A stretch of DNA of 64,000 bases from CAZVYJ01 sp964631565 (GTDB lineage Bacteria > Planctomycetota > Phycisphaerae > SM23-33), in assembly GCA_964631565.1 (NCBI GenBank), contig CAZVYJ010000008.1:1-64000 (forward strand), read 5' to 3'. The position numbers were made by a program, and so were the translations under genes. The first letter of the stretch is position 1; every line of letters begins with the position of its first letter. Below the pieces are notes generated by a model, which ran no database searches, was not told the origin of the DNA, and was given only the letters and a program-made list of their open reading frames with translations. Of the stretch, positions 53,006 to 61,653 are shown piece after piece.

Positions 53006-54697
53006 TCAGTTTCCGCGGGGACGATTGCCGTTTTTACTGTCGTTGTCGGACCGGCGGCCCCATCCAAAAAGGCGAAGCTGGTAGAAAATTCTGGCGCTGA
53101 TGGCGTTGTAGATGTTTGCGACGGCCATTCGCAGCAGGTCGCGGGCCCGCGCGGCGCCCGGATTCGGCATTCGCAGCAGCCAGACAAATGCGGCGAATCT
53201 CGCCAGGGCCGACAACGCGAATGTCGCGTGCCAGTTGTTCCACAGGAAAGGACCGATAGGATGAGCCTGGAGATATTCGAAGTATTGTGCGACAAGGCCT
53301 CCGACCACGCCGCCAAGCACGCCGCCGAGGCTGGTGAGAAACGCGGCCGCCGCGATGAACTTGCTCCGGCCGTGGCTGTCGGCGAATCCCATGACGACGT
53401 TCGTCTGGGCTATCTGGACGCCGGCCCAACTGATGCCGCCGAGTATGTTGCCGATTGCGACAAGTATGTAAGCCCCGAACGGCGTGGCGTCGGTGATGAT
53501 CTGATAGTTCTCGACGCCGAAAAGATGGCCGCCGTTAACGGAAAGCCAGTTTACGGCGTCGGTGAGGAACTGCGGCGCCGGGGAATTGCGCGTCGCGAAA
53601 AACCACGGCATGATGGACAGCAGCGTGCCGCTCGTGCTGATTATCAGCGTTGGCTTGTTGCCCCACTTGTCGACTATCTTGCCCCATATTCTCATGGAGG
53701 CCATCGCCGCAAGCGGGCTGATTACGAGGAAACACATGTTGGCGCCGAAATTGCTGAATCCGAGTTTATCGAGCACCTGCCTCCAGAAAAACCACGGTGC
53801 GACAGCGACTGTGAATGCGATGCATGCCCCGTATCCGACGTAATTCCGGAATATGCGGTCCTGGAAAGGATCAATGATGACCTGCTTGAAAGCTTTGGCT
53901 ACATACACAAACGGAAACAACACCGACGAAAGCAGCGTGGGCCTGGTCGGTCTTTTAATCCTGATGTCGATGGCGGGCGGCTCGGTGCCGAGTTTCTTCG
54001 ACGGCAGCACTTCGCGGATGCGGCGGACCCACAGAATGTCCATGATTCCGAAAACAGACGCCACCAGAAGGACGCCGCATATCGTCCAGAGCAGCAGCGG
54101 CTGTGCGCCGGCGGTTTCCGGCAGATTTTTATCGGCGACCGCGTCTATGAGCCATCCGAGTATCGCAGCGACCGAAAGAGCTACAATCGAACCCAATACG
54201 AAGCGGTTGGCCATGTACCGGCCGCGAATCCTGCGGGGAACCAGGTCGCTCAGCCACGTCAGCCAAGCCGGGTCCGCCAGGGCCGCCGTGAAATATCCGA
54301 CCCCAAGCAGCACCAGCGAGCAGACCGTCGCGGAAAGGGACGGTATCGGCAGAAGGAACGGAATTATCACAAGCACGAACCAGCTGGCCCGGAAAAACAT
54401 CGCACAATATACGAACTGGTACTTGGTAAGGCCTGTGCGTTCGATCATGATCGTCGCGACAAGCTGGTTGAGCGTGGCGACGTAAGGAATGGCCGCCAGA
54501 ATGCCGAAAGCCAGGTCGTTGAAGCCGAGCATGGAGAAAAATATCTTCATGTGGCTGCCGGATATGCCGGCCGACCAGACCATGCAGAACAGCCACGCCG
54601 TGGTCACCGTTCGGAGAGAGCGTCGCAGATTCGCACGGCGAACGCTCAGGGCGGGCACTTCGTCATATGTTTTGCGTCGCCACAACAAGGCGAGCAA
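53006..54697 (-). CDS. MFS transporter
   Basis: A 563-residue major facilitator with about twelve membrane helices. The loop after helix 4-5, DLVPRRIRGRYMANRFVLGS, matches the MFS A-type motif, and the central cytoplasmic loop (about 235-280) is long. The substrate is unknown. The C-terminal 50 residues are Arg/Asn-rich and soluble (WGRRSDNDSKNGNRPRGN). The start at 54697 is divergent from rpmH. Confidence 0.85.
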   Translation of the reverse strand: MLALLWRRKTYDEVPALSVRRANLRRSLRTVTTAWLFCMVWSAGISGSHMKIFFSMLGFNDLAFGILAAIPYVATLNQLVATIMIERTGLTKYQFVYCAMFFRASWFVLVIIPFLLPIPSLSATVCSLVLLGVGYFTAALADPAWLTWLSDLVPRRIRGRYMANRFVLGSIVALSVAAILGWLIDAVADKNLPETAGAQPLLLWTICGVLLVASVFGIMDILWVRRIREVLPSKKLGTEPPAIDIRIKRPTRPTLLSSVLFPFVYVAKAFKQVIIDPFQDRIFRNYVGYGACIAFTVAVAPWFFWRQVLDKLGFSNFGANMCFLVISPLAAMASMRIWGKIVDKWGNKPTLIISTSGTLLSIMPWFFATRNSPAPQFLTDAVNWLSVNGGHLFGVENYQIITDATPFGAYILVAIGNILGGISWAGVQIAQTNVVMGFADSHGRSKFIAAAAFLTSLGGVLGGVVGGLVAQYFEYLQAHPIGPFLWNNWHATFALSALARFAAFVWLLRMPNPGAARARDLLRMAVANIYNAISARIFYQLRLFGWGRRSDNDSKNGNRPRGN

Positions 54698-54843
54698 TCC
54701 TTAACTTTAACCGGAAAACCTATCTTGCCGTTACAACAGAATTCTCAATACCCGGCACCATATCGAGCTGTAATCGAACGGCAAGAGCAATTCTGCATTT
54801 TCTCAACTATTTTTGCTTTCAACCGGATAAAGCAATTTTACCC

Positions 54844-54872
54844 TTGCCATGCCGGCTGGGCATCTGTATATT
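54844..54872 (+). promoter_or_regulatory. predicted rpmH promoter
   Basis: The elements are -35 TTGCCA (54844-54849), a 17-nt spacer and -10 TATATT (54867-54872), about 55 bp before the start codon. Confidence 0.65.
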
Positions 54873-54932
54873 CGCCGGACTTTCACGGCAAGCCGATTTG
54901 CCCGTAAGAGCGTTAAAAAGAGGTAGATAACA

Positions 54933-55067
54933 ATGCATTATCCGAAAAAGATTTCTAAGCGTAAACGAGCACGCAAGATAGGTTTCCGAGCCCGCATGAG
55001 AACTGCCTCCGGCAGGAAGCTCATCAGCCGCAAACGCCGCCTGGGCAGAAAAGTTCAGGTCGTTTAA
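54933..55067 (+). CDS. rpmH: 50S ribosomal protein L34
   Basis: A 44-residue very basic protein, MHYPKKISKRKRARKIGFRA, then RMRTASGRKLISRKRRLGRKVQVV. It has the L34 core SKRKRAR..GFRARM.T..GRKLI.RKRR.GRK. The N-terminus (HYPKKI) departs from the usual KRTYQP. AGAGG lies 9 nt before the ATG. It is too short for many ORF cut-offs. rnpA and dnaA are not adjacent, contrary to the common arrangement. Confidence 0.95.
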   Translation: MHYPKKISKRKRARKIGFRARMRTASGRKLISRKRRLGRKVQVV

Positions 55068-55088
55068 CCTTTACACCATCAAAAATCC

Positions 55089-55126
55089 AAGCCCCCGGTC
55101 CGGCTGGATCGGGGGCTTTTGTTTTG
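55089..55126 (+). terminator. rho-independent terminator of rpmH
   Basis: Stem AAGCCCCCGGTCC (55089-55101) with GGATCGGGGGCTT (55106-55118), loop GGCT, followed by TTGTTTT. It separates rpmH from the convergent radical-SAM gene. Confidence 0.8.
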
Positions 55127-55163
55127 TCACAAAAGGCCCATTCCTTCTTGTTTTCAGTTTTAC

Positions 55164-56606
55164 TCATGTCCCGCGGAGTGTTTTGCGAGGCATAAGTGCG
55201 CCGGGGAGCGCTTCGGATTTCGGCCGGCAGTTGCCGAGGACAGGGTCCTTGTCGAGGTAATATTCCCAGTGGCTCATGGCCTCGAGCATTCTCTTGCCGC
55301 GTCGGCAGTCGTCGATGCTCAGTTTGCCTTCGCGCACAAGATCGTAGTAAGGCCCGAGGTCGGTCTGGCGATACAGCTCGGCGAAATTCTTGTAGAATTC
55401 TTCCCTCGGCAGGCGTGTTTCAGTGACGGCATGCAGCGTGTCGAAGCACGTGTAATCATAGGTAAGCAGCGAATCGAACTGGTCGCGGTAAAGCTGCGTG
55501 CCCGGCAGCGGAGTGAGCACGGTAAACTGCGTGTGGGTGATTTCCTTTTGCGTCACGTAATCGCGAAGCTTGCGGAAATCATCTACGTTCCATGTCGGGT
55601 CCACGATAAACGCGCCCCATATAATCACGCCGTTATCGTGCAGGATGCGGATGGCTTCGTCGTTTACGCCGGCGGTATTGTTCTTGTTGACCTTCTTGAG
55701 GTGGCTGTCGGACGCACCTTCGAGGCCCAACAGGACCGCGTAAAGCCCGACATCCACCCATTTCTCGACCAATTCGGGATGGCGGACGATGGAATCGGTG
55801 CGGCATTCCATCGAGAACCGCATGTCGATGCCTTCGGCCTTGATCATGTCGGCGATGGCGTTTTCCCGCTTGTAGTTCATCAGGAAATTGTCGTCCACGA
55901 ACGTGATGTGGTCGGTGTTGACGGCTTTCACTTCCTCTATGACCCGCTGCGGCGACATTTGTCGCGTCTTGCCGTGATAAAATTCCCACACGCTGCAGAA
56001 ATTGCAGCGGTAAGGGCATCCCCGCCCGGTGGCGATGGACGTATCCGGCCTGTCGAAAAGGAAGAAATATTCAGGACGATATTTTTCCACCAGGTCGCGT
56101 CGCGGCAGCGGAAGGTCGTCCATGTTCAGCGAATTGTTCGTCACGGAGTTGAGAACGAACTGCCCGCTGCGGTCTCGCCTTATGATATTAGGCACGTCCT
56201 TAAGGTTGCCTCGGTTGGCCAGTGTTTCTACGAGCTGCGGGAATGAAAGCTCACCCTCGCCTATCGCCAGCACGTCGACCTGCGGAAGGAAAAAATCCTC
56301 CGGCATGAGCGAAACGTGATAGCCGCCGATCACCGTGAATATCTCGCGTGAGAATTCCTTGACCGTCCTCAGGACATCCTGTGCTGCGTAGACCTCGGTC
56401 GTAAGCGCGGTGACCGCGACCATGTCGGGCGAGAATTCGTCGAGCACGCCGGTGAGGTTCGCCTCGACGCGCATATCGAAAATTCGGACGTCGTGGTTCG
56501 GAACACAGGCCGCCAGCATCTCAAGCGCCAGAGGCTCCGGCATGGCGGCCAGGCGGAAGCCGATATCGGTCGACTGGCATTCTGGATGTACGAGCAGTAT
56601 TCGCAA
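55164..56606 (-). CDS. B12-binding radical SAM protein
   Basis: A 480-residue protein with an N-terminal B12-binding domain (residues 1-140, ILLVHPECQSTDIGFRLAAM, then VTALTTEVYAAQDVLRTV and VIGGYHVSLMPED). The radical-SAM domain carries the cluster motif GRGCPYRCNFCSVWEFYHGK, followed by DHITFVDDNFLMNYKREN and PLPGTQLYRDQF. The layout resembles HpnR-type hopanoid methylases, but no other hopanoid genes are nearby, so the substrate is open. Confidence 0.88.
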   Translation of the reverse strand: MRILLVHPECQSTDIGFRLAAMPEPLALEMLAACVPNHDVRIFDMRVEANLTGVLDEFSPDMVAVTALTTEVYAAQDVLRTVKEFSREIFTVIGGYHVSLMPEDFFLPQVDVLAIGEGELSFPQLVETLANRGNLKDVPNIIRRDRSGQFVLNSVTNNSLNMDDLPLPRRDLVEKYRPEYFFLFDRPDTSIATGRGCPYRCNFCSVWEFYHGKTRQMSPQRVIEEVKAVNTDHITFVDDNFLMNYKRENAIADMIKAEGIDMRFSMECRTDSIVRHPELVEKWVDVGLYAVLLGLEGASDSHLKKVNKNNTAGVNDEAIRILHDNGVIIWGAFIVDPTWNVDDFRKLRDYVTQKEITHTQFTVLTPLPGTQLYRDQFDSLLTYDYTCFDTLHAVTETRLPREEFYKNFAELYRQTDLGPYYDLVREGKLSIDDCRRGKRMLEAMSHWEYYLDKDPVLGNCRPKSEALPGALMPRKTLRGT

Positions 56607-56755
56607 TTTATCTCAATAACCTCGTAATGGATTTAAAATAATCATGCAGCAAATCAGGAGCAAGTTTGGAAGGTGGAGAATTATAGCCGAACAGCGGATA
56701 AAAAACACCGCATACATTCTTTCTTTTTTCGGATGAAGGACTCGGCGGGGAGAAA

Positions 56756-57235
56756 TCAGCCGATCCAGCAGCGATTCGGCGAAGTGCTTAAAGTCAAGGG
56801 TCTGTGTTGTGAAATAATTCTCAAATGGGCGGAGATATCATCCCGACGGGCGTCGAGATGCACTATGGCGGTCTTTATATCCTCGCGACGGCGATAAAAA
56901 CCCGCTTCCATGAGCCGCCTGCCCACTTCGCCAAACAATTCCGCAAGCTCCGGGTCATCCGCAACTTCAGAAGTTTCACAGAAATGAGCCATTATCTCGC
57001 CGGCTCGTTTGAGCAAATCGACGGCTTCGTCGAAATTTCCGGCGTCGATATCGTTCAACGCCCGCCTGCACATGCGGACCGCGCTGTCGAAGAGCAGAAT
57101 TTCCAGCTGCTGCGGAGTAGCGGTAACAATATCGGCCGCCAGGTACGCCGATGCCGGCGCACTTGCGGATTTGATGACATCAACTGCTTCGGCAAGCAGG
57201 CCCCTGTAAATACCGACATTTTTCACAACAGGCAT
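56756..57235 (-). CDS. fliS: FliS-like flagellin export chaperone
   Basis: A 159-residue all-helical protein. YLAADIVTATPQQLEILLFDSAVRMCRRALNDIDAGNFDEAVDLLKRA is the FliS fold and consensus. It is FliS-sized with a 30-residue N-terminal extension and a Ser/Pro-rich tail. FliS binds the flagellin C-terminus in the cytoplasm. No flagellar gene is seen nearby, so it is an orphan here. An inverted-repeat element lies directly upstream. Confidence 0.85.
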   Translation of the reverse strand: MPVVKNVGIYRGLLAEAVDVIKSASAPASAYLAADIVTATPQQLEILLFDSAVRMCRRALNDIDAGNFDEAVDLLKRAGEIMAHFCETSEVADDPELAELFGEVGRRLMEAGFYRRREDIKTAIVHLDARRDDISAHLRIISQHRPLTLSTSPNRCWIG

Positions 57236-57312
57236 ATATCGTCCCTGACATTGCTGCTGAAAACATCCGTGTCCGTAATGCTTATCGACCGGGCATCGGA
57301 AAAGACTTTAGG

Positions 57313-57439
57313 GCATGTATGAAAACCATGGGGCGCAGCCGCCTCGACTGAATGAACATCGGAATTAGGCACGTCTTGCGCAGAGACTGCACACCCGATG
57401 GCGGGTGTGCCACATGTCCTGTATGGTTTTCATACATGC
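57313..57439. repeat. 127-bp inverted-repeat element with internal hairpin
   Basis: Perfect 17-bp arms GCATGTATGAAAACCAT (57313-57329) and ATGGTTTTCATACATGC (57423-57439), extendable by three pairs if a G-T is allowed. Within is a 9-bp hairpin GCACACCCG/CGGGTGTGC (57389-57397 with 57402-57410). It lies in the 223-bp gap between fliS and the downstream lipoprotein gene. It could be a MITE or a structured RNA. No target-site duplication is visible. Confidence 0.75.
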
Positions 57440-57458
57440 TCTCAGGGTTTGGAAGAGT

Positions 57459-58559
57459 TCAGAATCGCCTGTATTTGGCGGGCGTCGCGTCTTTGGGAGG
57501 CGGCGCCTCGCCCGGCGGCAACGGCTCTTCAGGCTGGCTCTCGGCCTTTTGGGTCTCGGGTGCAGTTGCAGCAGTCTCCGGCGCCTCACCCGGCGGCGAC
57601 GGCTTTTCAGGCTGGCTCTCGGCCTTTTGGGTCTCGGGTGCAGTGGCAGCAATCTCCGGCGACTCGCTCGACAGCTGCAACTGAGTGCACTCAGGATGCG
57701 TGGTTGTGGGTATACGGGCGAGAACGCGATCGATCATGCTCTGATTCCAGGGTTCTTCGACGGTGATAAAAGGCGCAACGTAAGTTGCAACAAATTTCGA
57801 CGCGCCGCTCGAAAGATGCATCCCGATATTTCCGGTGTCGGACATCGCCTCGCTCCACGGAATCTGGAGGAGTTTTTCGTATAGCGCCGGCCGACTATCT
57901 ACATCGGGCGTTTTGAACCCAACCTTGCCCGCAGCCGAGGTGTGTTCGCCGTCCATCGTGCCGTATATGGTGGTTCCGAAGCCCAGCAAAACGAAATCCC
58001 GCTCGGAATAAAAGTTCACAACGCCCTGTCGAACCTTGGCCAGGGCCAGCTCGATCTGATAATCCGGCGACAGTGATGCCGCTATCATGATTATGCCGTC
58101 CAGATTTTCATCGGGAGGAAGCGCCTCTGCCGCCCATGCCGCAATGGCGGCCCCGCCGCTCTGACCTACCAGCATTACCGGCCTGCCTGGATAAGAAAGA
58201 CGATAGCGGACGATCTTGTCGGCGATCACAGCGGCCTGGTCCCTGTTGCGTCCCTCTGCCCGCAGGTTTGGCAATGGCCCCCAGATGCTCGTCCAGTCGT
58301 ACAGTTCGATGGCCCAGTTCACACCGCCGTCATTGAGTCCTTTGCATATATCTTCGTTCAAGGCGCTGCGGCCTTCGATGCCGGTCAGAACTATCACCAG
58401 CCCGCGGTCCAGCCTTTCGGTTGTTACGTAAGGCTGTCGCGACTGGCAGCCGACTACGCCGGCACAGATAACAGCGACAAGTGCGCAAAGCGGAAAACCC
58501 CGACCTGCAGGGCCGGGGTTCCTTCCCGCCGTAATCATCCTGTTATTGAAGAAAACCAA
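57459..58559 (-). CDS. lipoprotein with alpha/beta-hydrolase-like domain and repeat tail
   Basis: A 366-residue protein. The signal region (FPLCALVAVICAGVVGC) ends in a lipobox. The core has LVIVLTGIEGRSALN and the elbow MLVGQSGGAAIAAWAAEA with a Ser nucleophile (GQSGG). A serine-hydrolase role is inferred, and the other triad residues are less clear. The C-terminus (about 285-355) has a tandem 26-residue repeat, APETQKAESQPE plus PPGEAPE. A TTG start follows the dnaK stop by 8 bp with AAGGA inside dnaK. Confidence 0.75.
   Translation of the reverse strand: MVFFNNRMITAGRNPGPAGRGFPLCALVAVICAGVVGCQSRQPYVTTERLDRGLVIVLTGIEGRSALNEDICKGLNDGGVNWAIELYDWTSIWGPLPNLRAEGRNRDQAAVIADKIVRYRLSYPGRPVMLVGQSGGAAIAAWAAEALPPDENLDGIIMIAASLSPDYQIELALAKVRQGVVNFYSERDFVLLGFGTTIYGTMDGEHTSAAGKVGFKTPDVDSRPALYEKLLQIPWSEAMSDTGNIGMHLSSGASKFVATYVAPFITVEEPWNQSMIDRVLARIPTTTHPECTQLQLSSESPEIAATAPETQKAESQPEKPSPPGEAPETAATAPETQKAESQPEEPLPPGEAPPPKDATPAKYRRF
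57502..57657. repeat. 78-bp tandem duplication in the lipoprotein gene
   Basis: Two 78-bp units (57502-57579 and 57580-57657) differ at only a few positions. The unit encodes a Pro/Glu/Ala-rich linker. It is in frame, so it lengthens the tail without breaking the gene. Confidence 0.8.
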
Positions 58560-58566
58560 TAGGCAA

Positions 58567-60483
58567 TTATTCCTTCACTTCATACTCGGCGTCGATAACA
58601 TCGTCGTCGCCTTTGTCGTCCTTCTTTGAGGCATCCTTCGGCTGCTGTGCTGCGCCGCCTGAGGCCTTCTGGGCCTCGGATGCAGCTTTATACATCGCCT
58701 CGGCCATCTTGTGCGAAGATTTTTCAAGACTTTCCATCGCACGCCTGATGGCGACGGCGTCGTCGGTCTTGAGCGCCTCGCGGAGGCGGCTGACGGCCGA
58801 CTCGATATTGGAACGATCTTCGGCCGAAACTTTCCCGCCCTCGTCGGCGAGCATTTTCTCGGCATTATACGCCATTGAATCGCCCTGATTTTTCAAATCC
58901 ACCAGTTCACGGCGTTTTTTGTCTTCTTCCGCGTGGGCCTCGGCGTCTTTGCGCATCCTCTCGACTTCCGAACTGTCCAGGCCGCTGCTGCCCTTGATTT
59001 CAATCGACTGTTTCTTGCCGGTGGCCATGTCCTTCGCCGAGACATTCAGTATGCCGTTGGCGTCGATATTGAAGCTGACCTCAATCTGCGGCACGCCGCG
59101 AGGTGCCGGTGGCAGGCCTGTAAGATTGAACCGGCCGAGCGTGCGGTTGTCGCTGGCGAATTCGCGTTCGCCCTGGAGAACATGGATGGTGACCTCGGTT
59201 TGGTTGTCGGCCGCGGTCGAGAAAATTTCCTTCTTCTCGGTCGGAATCGTCGTGTTCCGCTCGATGAGCTTGGTCATGACGCCGCCGAGCGTCTCGACGC
59301 CGAGCGAAAGCGGCGTGACGTCCAGCAGAACCATCTGCTCTTCAACGTCGCCGGAAAGGATGGCGCCCTGAATGGCTGCGCCTATCGCCACGACCTCGTC
59401 CGGGTTGACCGACTTGTTCGGCTCCTTGTTGAAGATTTCTTTGGTGATTTCGCGGACCCGAGGAATTCGCGTCGAGCCGCCGACGAGCACGACCTCGTCT
59501 ATGTCGCTGGCCGTCAGTTTGGCATCTGACAGGGCCTGCTTGCACGGCCCGACAAGCCGCTGGAAAATCGGGGCGCAGAGCTGCTCGAATTTCGCGCGGG
59601 TCAGCGTCATTTCAAGATGCTTGGGGCCTTCCTGGGTGGCCGTGATGAACGGCAGCGATATCTTCGTTTCTCTGGTAGTTGACAGTTCGCACTTGGCCTT
59701 CTCGGCGGCCTCTTTCAGCCGCTGCAGGGCCATGGCGTCCTTGCGAAGGTCGATGCCCTCGGTCTTCTTGAATTCGTCAGCGATATAGGCGATGAGCAGT
59801 TCGTCCAGGTCGTCGCCGCCGAGATGCGTGTCGCCATTGGTCGAAAGCACTTCAAACACGTTGTCGCCGATATCCATGATGGAAATATCGAACGTGCCGC
59901 CGCCGAAGTCGAAGACGGCGACTTTTTCGTTTTTCTTTTTCTCCAGGCCGTACGCCAGCGCCGCCGCGGTCGGCTCGTTGATGATTCGCTCGACCTTGAA
60001 GCCGGCGATTTCGCCCGCGTCCTTGGTGGCCTGTCGCTGGGAGTCGTTGAAATAGGCCGGAACGGTGATGACCGCACGGTCGACTTTCTCGCCGAGATAA
60101 TCTTCAGCGGTTTTCTTGAGGTCCTGCAGGATCATCGCACTGATTTCCTGCGGCGTGTACTGCTTGTCGCCTATCTGGACCTTTACAAGCTCGTCCTGGG
60201 CGCCGACGACCTTGTAGGGAACTATCTTCTCCTCAGCATGCACTTCGCTGTGCCTGCGTCCCATGAACCTCTTGATGGAGAAGACCGTGTTGGTCGGGTT
60301 GGTAACCTGCTGGTGACGTGCGGGCTGACCTACCAGACGCTCGCCCTTGTCGGTAAAACCGACAACCGACGGAGTCAGCCGGCTGCCCTGCTGATTTATG
60401 AGAACCTTGGGCGTCGCGCCTTCCATAACCGCAACAACGCTGTTGGTGGTGCCAAGATCGATGCCTACTATTTTAGATGCCAT
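58567..60483 (-). CDS. dnaK: chaperone DnaK (Hsp70)
   Basis: A 638-residue Hsp70. ATPase motifs: [35 protein letters not shown] and [16 protein letters not shown]. The substrate-binding domain has [19 protein letters not shown], and the C-terminus ends in an acidic [10 protein letters not shown]. The ATG at 60483 has AGGAAGG upstream. dnaJ and grpE are not adjacent. A sigma-54-like promoter lies at 60571-60587. The downstream lipoprotein gene may be read through. Confidence 0.97.
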   Translation of the reverse strand: MASKIVGIDLGTTNSVVAVMEGATPKVLINQQGSRLTPSVVGFTDKGERLVGQPARHQQVTNPTNTVFSIKRFMGRRHSEVHAEEKIVPYKVVGAQDELVKVQIGDKQYTPQEISAMILQDLKKTAEDYLGEKVDRAVITVPAYFNDSQRQATKDAGEIAGFKVERIINEPTAAALAYGLEKKKNEKVAVFDFGGGTFDISIMDIGDNVFEVLSTNGDTHLGGDDLDELLIAYIADEFKKTEGIDLRKDAMALQRLKEAAEKAKCELSTTRETKISLPFITATQEGPKHLEMTLTRAKFEQLCAPIFQRLVGPCKQALSDAKLTASDIDEVVLVGGSTRIPRVREITKEIFNKEPNKSVNPDEVVAIGAAIQGAILSGDVEEQMVLLDVTPLSLGVETLGGVMTKLIERNTTIPTEKKEIFSTAADNQTEVTIHVLQGEREFASDNRTLGRFNLTGLPPAPRGVPQIEVSFNIDANGILNVSAKDMATGKKQSIEIKGSSGLDSSEVERMRKDAEAHAEEDKKRRELVDLKNQGDSMAYNAEKMLADEGGKVSAEDRSNIESAVSRLREALKTDDAVAIRRAMESLEKSSHKMAEAMYKAASEAQKASGGAAQQPKDASKKDDKGDDDVIDAEYEVKE

Positions 60484-60570
60484 AACTATCTGCCTTCCTG
60501 AATTCGTGCCTCTGCAACTGTTGTTTCTGATACTCCCGCATACGGCGCATATTCTACGCGCAATACAAAT

Positions 60571-60587
60571 TGCAAGTCGCGTGCCAA
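60571..60587 (-). promoter_or_regulatory. candidate sigma-54 promoter for dnaK
   Basis: On the minus strand TTGGCACGCGACTTGCA. The GG at -24 and GC at -12 are separated by exactly 10 nt, matching YTGGCACGrNNNTTGCW except at the R position. It would give a leader of about 78 nt. No good sigma-70 promoter or CIRCE-like repeat was seen. Confidence 0.5.
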
Positions 60588-60701
60588 TCAACTAAATGCA
60601 GTATTATAAAGAAATTACGTTTTTGGCAGCGCCCCGCACTTATGCCATATCGGCCGCTATCAGGGCGCCGCTGATCGCTTTGGCAGGCTTTTTTACATTT
60701 A

Positions 60702-61454
60702 TTATTCACAAACAGCCCTTATTGCGGCAAGCATCGCAATGGCAGCGGTTTCTATCCGCAGCACCGTTGTCCCCAGCCTGACCGGTTTGAAGCCGGCGCC
60801 CACGGCTGCCGCCAGCTCCGCATCGGTCATGCCGCCTTCCGGACCTACGAGTATTGTAACCGGCTGACCGGCGGAATGCTGTTTCATCGCCTCGGCCGGC
60901 GAAAGGCCCGAGTCTTCACACACGCCGACAATGCCGACCGCTTGGCCGACGGAAGCCAGGAGCGAAGCCAGCGGAACCGGCTCGCATAGTTCCGGCAGAA
61001 AGTTCAGCCCCGATTGCTTGGCGGCTGCGATGCAGTGTTTCAGCCATCTCCGCCGCTTCGATGGCGACATTTTTTCGCTCTCGCCGCCGGCAACGCTTCG
61101 CTCGAATATCACAGGCTGAATCGCCGCAGCCGCAAGCTCCGTGGCCTTTTCGAGCAGCCAGTCCAGGCGTTTTCCCTTCGGCTCGGCGAAGGCCAACTTC
61201 ACACTGACGCCGGCAGGAGCATCAAACTGCCGTCTGTTTCGTATCGTCACCGTCACGCTGCCGCGTCCAGTTCCGGAAATAACGCCGTCGGCGACGCAGC
61301 CATGCCCGTCGAAAAGCTCTACCTCAGCCCCTGCCTTAAGGCGGAGCACATGCAGCGCATGGTGAGACTCGCCATTATCCAGAGTCCGTTCGAACCGCTG
61401 TTCCGCAGCCAGATCGGGAATGAAAAATCGATTTATTCTGCCTTCTTGTTTCAA
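60702..61454 (-). CDS. rsmE: 16S rRNA m3U1498 methyltransferase
   Basis: RsmE methylates U1498 of 16S rRNA. From the TTG at 61454 (AAGGAG 10 nt upstream) the protein is about 250 residues, a normal length. The N-terminal PUA-like domain has INRFFIPD, GESHHALHVLRLKAGAEVELFDGHG. The SPOUT domain has LEKATELAAAAIQPVIFERS, then ILVGPEGGMTDAELAAA, LGTTVLRIETAAIAML, which is diagnostic. No other start in the first 70 codons has a good ribosome site. Confidence 0.93.
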   Translation of the reverse strand: MKQEGRINRFFIPDLAAEQRFERTLDNGESHHALHVLRLKAGAEVELFDGHGCVADGVISGTGRGSVTVTIRNRRQFDAPAGVSVKLAFAEPKGKRLDWLLEKATELAAAAIQPVIFERSVAGGESEKMSPSKRRRWLKHCIAAAKQSGLNFLPELCEPVPLASLLASVGQAVGIVGVCEDSGLSPAEAMKQHSAGQPVTILVGPEGGMTDAELAAAVGAGFKPVRLGTTVLRIETAAIAMLAAIRAVCE

Positions 61455-61569
61455 ATTGCCGAATCTCCTTCGTCCCTGCAAACCGCCCACCATTACGGCC
61501 CGGCGACGGCAAAGAGGCAACTACTTTTTCCCGCAATAGTTAGCCCAAGGTGAAAATGAATCTTATGTT

Positions 61570-61653
61570 TCAACTGTTCCGGCCCTTCCTTACGGAGTAG
61601 GAGGCGAGGAAAGCCTGACACGTAAGCCGTGGGAGGCACGGAATTTAAAGCTT
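61570..61653 (+). promoter_or_regulatory. structured leader of the PEP-CTERM gene
   Basis: Three adjacent hairpins precede the gene: TCCT/AGGA (about 61587-61602), AGGC-GAGGAAA-GCCT (61602-61616) and CCGTG-GGAGG-CACGG (61627-61641). The last hides a GGAGG-like sequence in its loop. No known riboswitch matched. No strong promoter is evident upstream. Confidence 0.35.

Noticed and set aside
53228..54907. Long plus-strand frame opposite the MFS gene
   Set aside because: It has no membrane or domain pattern and crosses the promoter of rpmH.
57352..57884. Plus-strand frames opposite the lipoprotein repeat tail
   Set aside because: They are shadows of the minus-strand gene and mirror its tandem repeat.
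61570..61653. c-di-GMP riboswitch (GEMM)
   Set aside because: The conserved tetraloop and GGACGCAAAGCC-like core are absent, despite an AAGCC similarity.
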